A stretch of 64,000 nt of DNA from Trichostrongylus colubriformis (Eukaryota > Nematoda > Chromadorea > Rhabditida > Trichostrongylidae). The stretch covers positions 1,179,992 to 1,243,991 of the forward strand of contig OZ022261.1 in NCBI GenBank assembly GCA_963978905.1, given 5' to 3'. Below the pieces are notes generated by a model. That model searched no databases, was not told where the DNA came from, and worked only from the letters and a program-made list of their open reading frames with translations. This document shows, piece after piece, positions 62,423-64,000 of the stretch. Positions within the stretch are counted from its first letter, which is position 1, and each line of letters begins with the position of its first letter. The position numbers were made by a program, and so were the translations under genes.

Positions 62423-62847
62423 TTGAAGGAATCGTCCACGGAAAATGAGTTTTTGTGTTACCCATATTTTTATGTTGTATTTGCCCAATGTTGGCCTCAT
62501 GCAAAATTTCACGCGAAAAAATGTGAATCTGGCTGAGGTACACCACCACAAAGTGCGGTCCCAGTGGGCGGGACCTCCGTGTAAGAGCCTCGTCCCGTCT
62601 TCCGCCGCCGTTGGGAACGGAGAGTAGGACTGTTTACGTAACCTTCTGTTCCTACAATGCGTATCCGACCACGGCGGACGCGGTACGAGGCTTTTACACG
62701 GAGGCCCCGCCCACTGGGACCGCACTTTGTGGTGCTGTATCTCAGTCAGATTTTTCGCGTGAAATTTTCATGAGGCCAACATTAGGCGAATGCAACATAA
62801 ATACATGGGTAACACAAAAACTCATTTTCCGTGGACGATTCCTTTAA
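62423..62847. mobile_element. Palindromic MITE, family P1, copy 2
   Basis: TTGAAGGAATCGTCCACGGA...AATGAGTTTTTGTG at the left mirrors CTCATTTTCCGTGGACGATT...CCTTTAA at the right, and the inverted identity extends over nearly the whole 425 bp. Better preserved than copy 1 at 48,560. Open frames on both strands here are by-products of the palindrome. The short inverted repeat AACAGCACAG/CTGTGCTGTT sits at its left border (62,399-62,423). Confidence 0.85.
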
Positions 62848-62920
62848 AGACACCGGAAGGGGTGAAGAGTTGTTGCCTTGAACAGGTTCATCCCATCGCT
62901 GGAATTATCCATTGCCGCCA

Positions 62921-62960
62921 TTGCCGTGTCCTAGTATCAGCGGTTGTGAAGACACGGCAA
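62921..62960. repeat. Inverted repeat at the start of the minisatellite
   Basis: TTGCCGTGTC and GACACGGCAA are perfect 10-bp arms around a 20-nt spacer. The second arm is also the first copy of the ACACGGCAA minisatellite landmark. Confidence 0.6.
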
Positions 62961-63165
62961 TGATACTGGTGAAGACACGGCAGTGTGTAGGTCCACTAAT
63001 GGTAGTGAATAGACGGCAATGGTCAGTCCACCGATGGTCGTGAGTAGACGGCAATTGTTAAGTCTACCGCTGGTAGTGGACGGCTATGGACAAGTACACC
63101 TGTGGTAGTGAATAAGAGGCAATCTTCAAGGCCACCGATAGTTGTGAATAAACGGTAATGGCTAC
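62943..63165 (+). repeat. Decayed minisatellite, block 1
   Basis: Degenerate copies of a ~40-45-bp unit (AGTGAATAGACGGCAATGGT followed by a CACCGATGGT-like stretch) recur about five times, seen in the repeated AGACGGCAAT or AGACACGGCA landmark. Confidence 0.65.
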
Positions 63166-63424
63166 GGGCAGAGGAAGGGGTAAAGAGAAAGTGAAAACTC
63201 TTAATACATGCTCCCTGGAAACAAGTCTTTCACTCCAGAAGAGGTGGTGGGTGGCGAAATTCACGCTGAAAAAGAGCTTATCACGAATCCGCAGCACTGC
63301 TAGTTACAGTCCAGTTCCCGTAGGCTGACGGGGCGGGGCCCACAGAGTTGGGTGAGAGTGTGTGGCGGGGTGAGAGAGATCGATACAAGTCCGTAGGCCT
63401 CGCCCTGCCAGCCGTAATTGAAAT
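63166..63424. other. Intergenic; nothing supported
   Basis: No exon, element or RNA gene is recognisable here. The stretch becomes GC-rich toward 63,330. Confidence 0.4.
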
Positions 63425-63684
63425 GGACTATATGCTGCCGTTCATTCACGGGGGGAGTTGCTAGCGAGGACGCATCGCTCGCGGACGACTCATTCAGCCC
63501 CTCGCCCGTCCGTAGTCTACTCTTGACTAGTGCGCAGAGGTGCGCGAGAAGGGAAGGTTTTCGGGTTCCATTTTTTCGTTTTTTTTTAGTTTTTATTTAT
63601 TCTTTCTCTACTGTTACACTGCCGAGTACCCCTATTCTCATCTTCCACAGTCTTACCAAATTTACCCTTCCCGGTGCCTTCAAG
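63425..63684 (+). repeat. LTR-like dispersed repeat, copy B
   Basis: Shares GTTGCTAGCGAGGA, CTACTCTTGACTAGTG, GCAGAGGTGCGCGAGA, ACTGCCGAGTACCCC and TTACCCTTCCCGGTGCCTT with copy A in the same order and orientation. It lies between the two minisatellite blocks, consistent with insertion into a once continuous minisatellite. The TATA-like stretch is CTATATG. Confidence 0.5.
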
Positions 63685-63810
63685 TCCACCTATAATAGTG
63701 AGTAGACGGCAGTGATTTGGTTCACTGATTACAGCGAGTAGACGACCATGATTTCTTACTTTGGTGGTAGTGAAGACACGGCTACGTTCACCGATGGAAG
63801 TGAATCTTCA
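63685..63810 (+). repeat. Decayed minisatellite, block 2
   Basis: About three copies of the block 1 unit (AGTGAGTAGACGGCAGTGAT; GCGAGTAGACGACCATGAT; AGTGAAGACACGGCTACG). Confidence 0.6.
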
Positions 63811-64000
63811 CTAAAATCATACTCAAATAGTGAGCTTCCCCTTTGCGAATCATGTTGTAGGCAATTACACGTTGAGGCCGTTTGAGGATGAATTTCTCAG
63901 GGATCATGGTAACGTATGAATCTGAAGCTCATAAAATAAAGCAACAACCATGCAGGCGATAATTAATTCATCAGTAAAGGTGTATCTGAGGAAATGCACT

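Noticed and set aside
62321..62847. Overlapping 79-134-codon ORFs in the 62.4-kb region
   Set aside because: They are mirror-image translations of the palindromic MITE.

Overview
The window reads as a eukaryotic nuclear contig, most likely nematode. I infer this from short phase-compatible exons with pyrimidine-rich 3' splice sites (for example TTTTCCAG), AATAAA signals 60-75 nt after stop codons, mariner and Tc1-type elements with TA target duplications, and several palindromic MITEs. Species cannot be named, and the nematode call itself is moderate. No bacterial operons, tRNA, rRNA or CRISPR arrays were seen.

Bases 1-47,811 are one satellite array that runs off the left edge. It holds about 125 head-to-tail monomers in two length classes, 382 and 358 bp, which differ by a swapped linker block. 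The monomers form higher-order repeats that change along the array: 8 x 382 = 3,056 bp on the left, a recent 8,901-bp segmental duplication in the middle, 7-mers of 2,602 bp at 36-41 kb, and 7-mers of 2,583 bp at 42-47 kb. The last monomer is strongly diverged, as expected at an array edge. Each monomer carries conserved palindromes and short overlapping ORFs on both strands; I treat the ORFs as by-products of repeat homogenisation. The array is interrupted once, at 6,618-8,189, by a 1,572-bp Tc1/mariner-superfamily element with double (IR/DR) termini and a decayed transposase.

Bases 47,812-64,000 are ordinary intron/intergenic DNA rich in mobile elements: two copies of one palindromic MITE family (48.6 and 62.4 kb), a 451-bp foldback element (52.8 kb), a 682-bp palindrome built from two head-to-head copies of a mariner transposase 3' end (53.4 kb), a 1,247-bp mariner with broken transposase but intact D,D34D residues (59.3 kb), a duplicated LTR-like sequence (62.2 and 63.4 kb), and a decayed minisatellite.

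The best protein-coding evidence is a minus-strand, multi-exon gene between about 61.7 and 56.1 kb. It encodes an unidentified coiled-coil-rich protein. Its exons at 58,692-58,892 and 57,130-57,310 join in phase, and there are two candidate 3' ends, each with AATAAA. The 59.3-kb mariner lies in one of its introns. Weaker coding candidates lie at 51,760-52,144 (+) and 54,480-54,786 (-). None of these proteins could be identified by eye.
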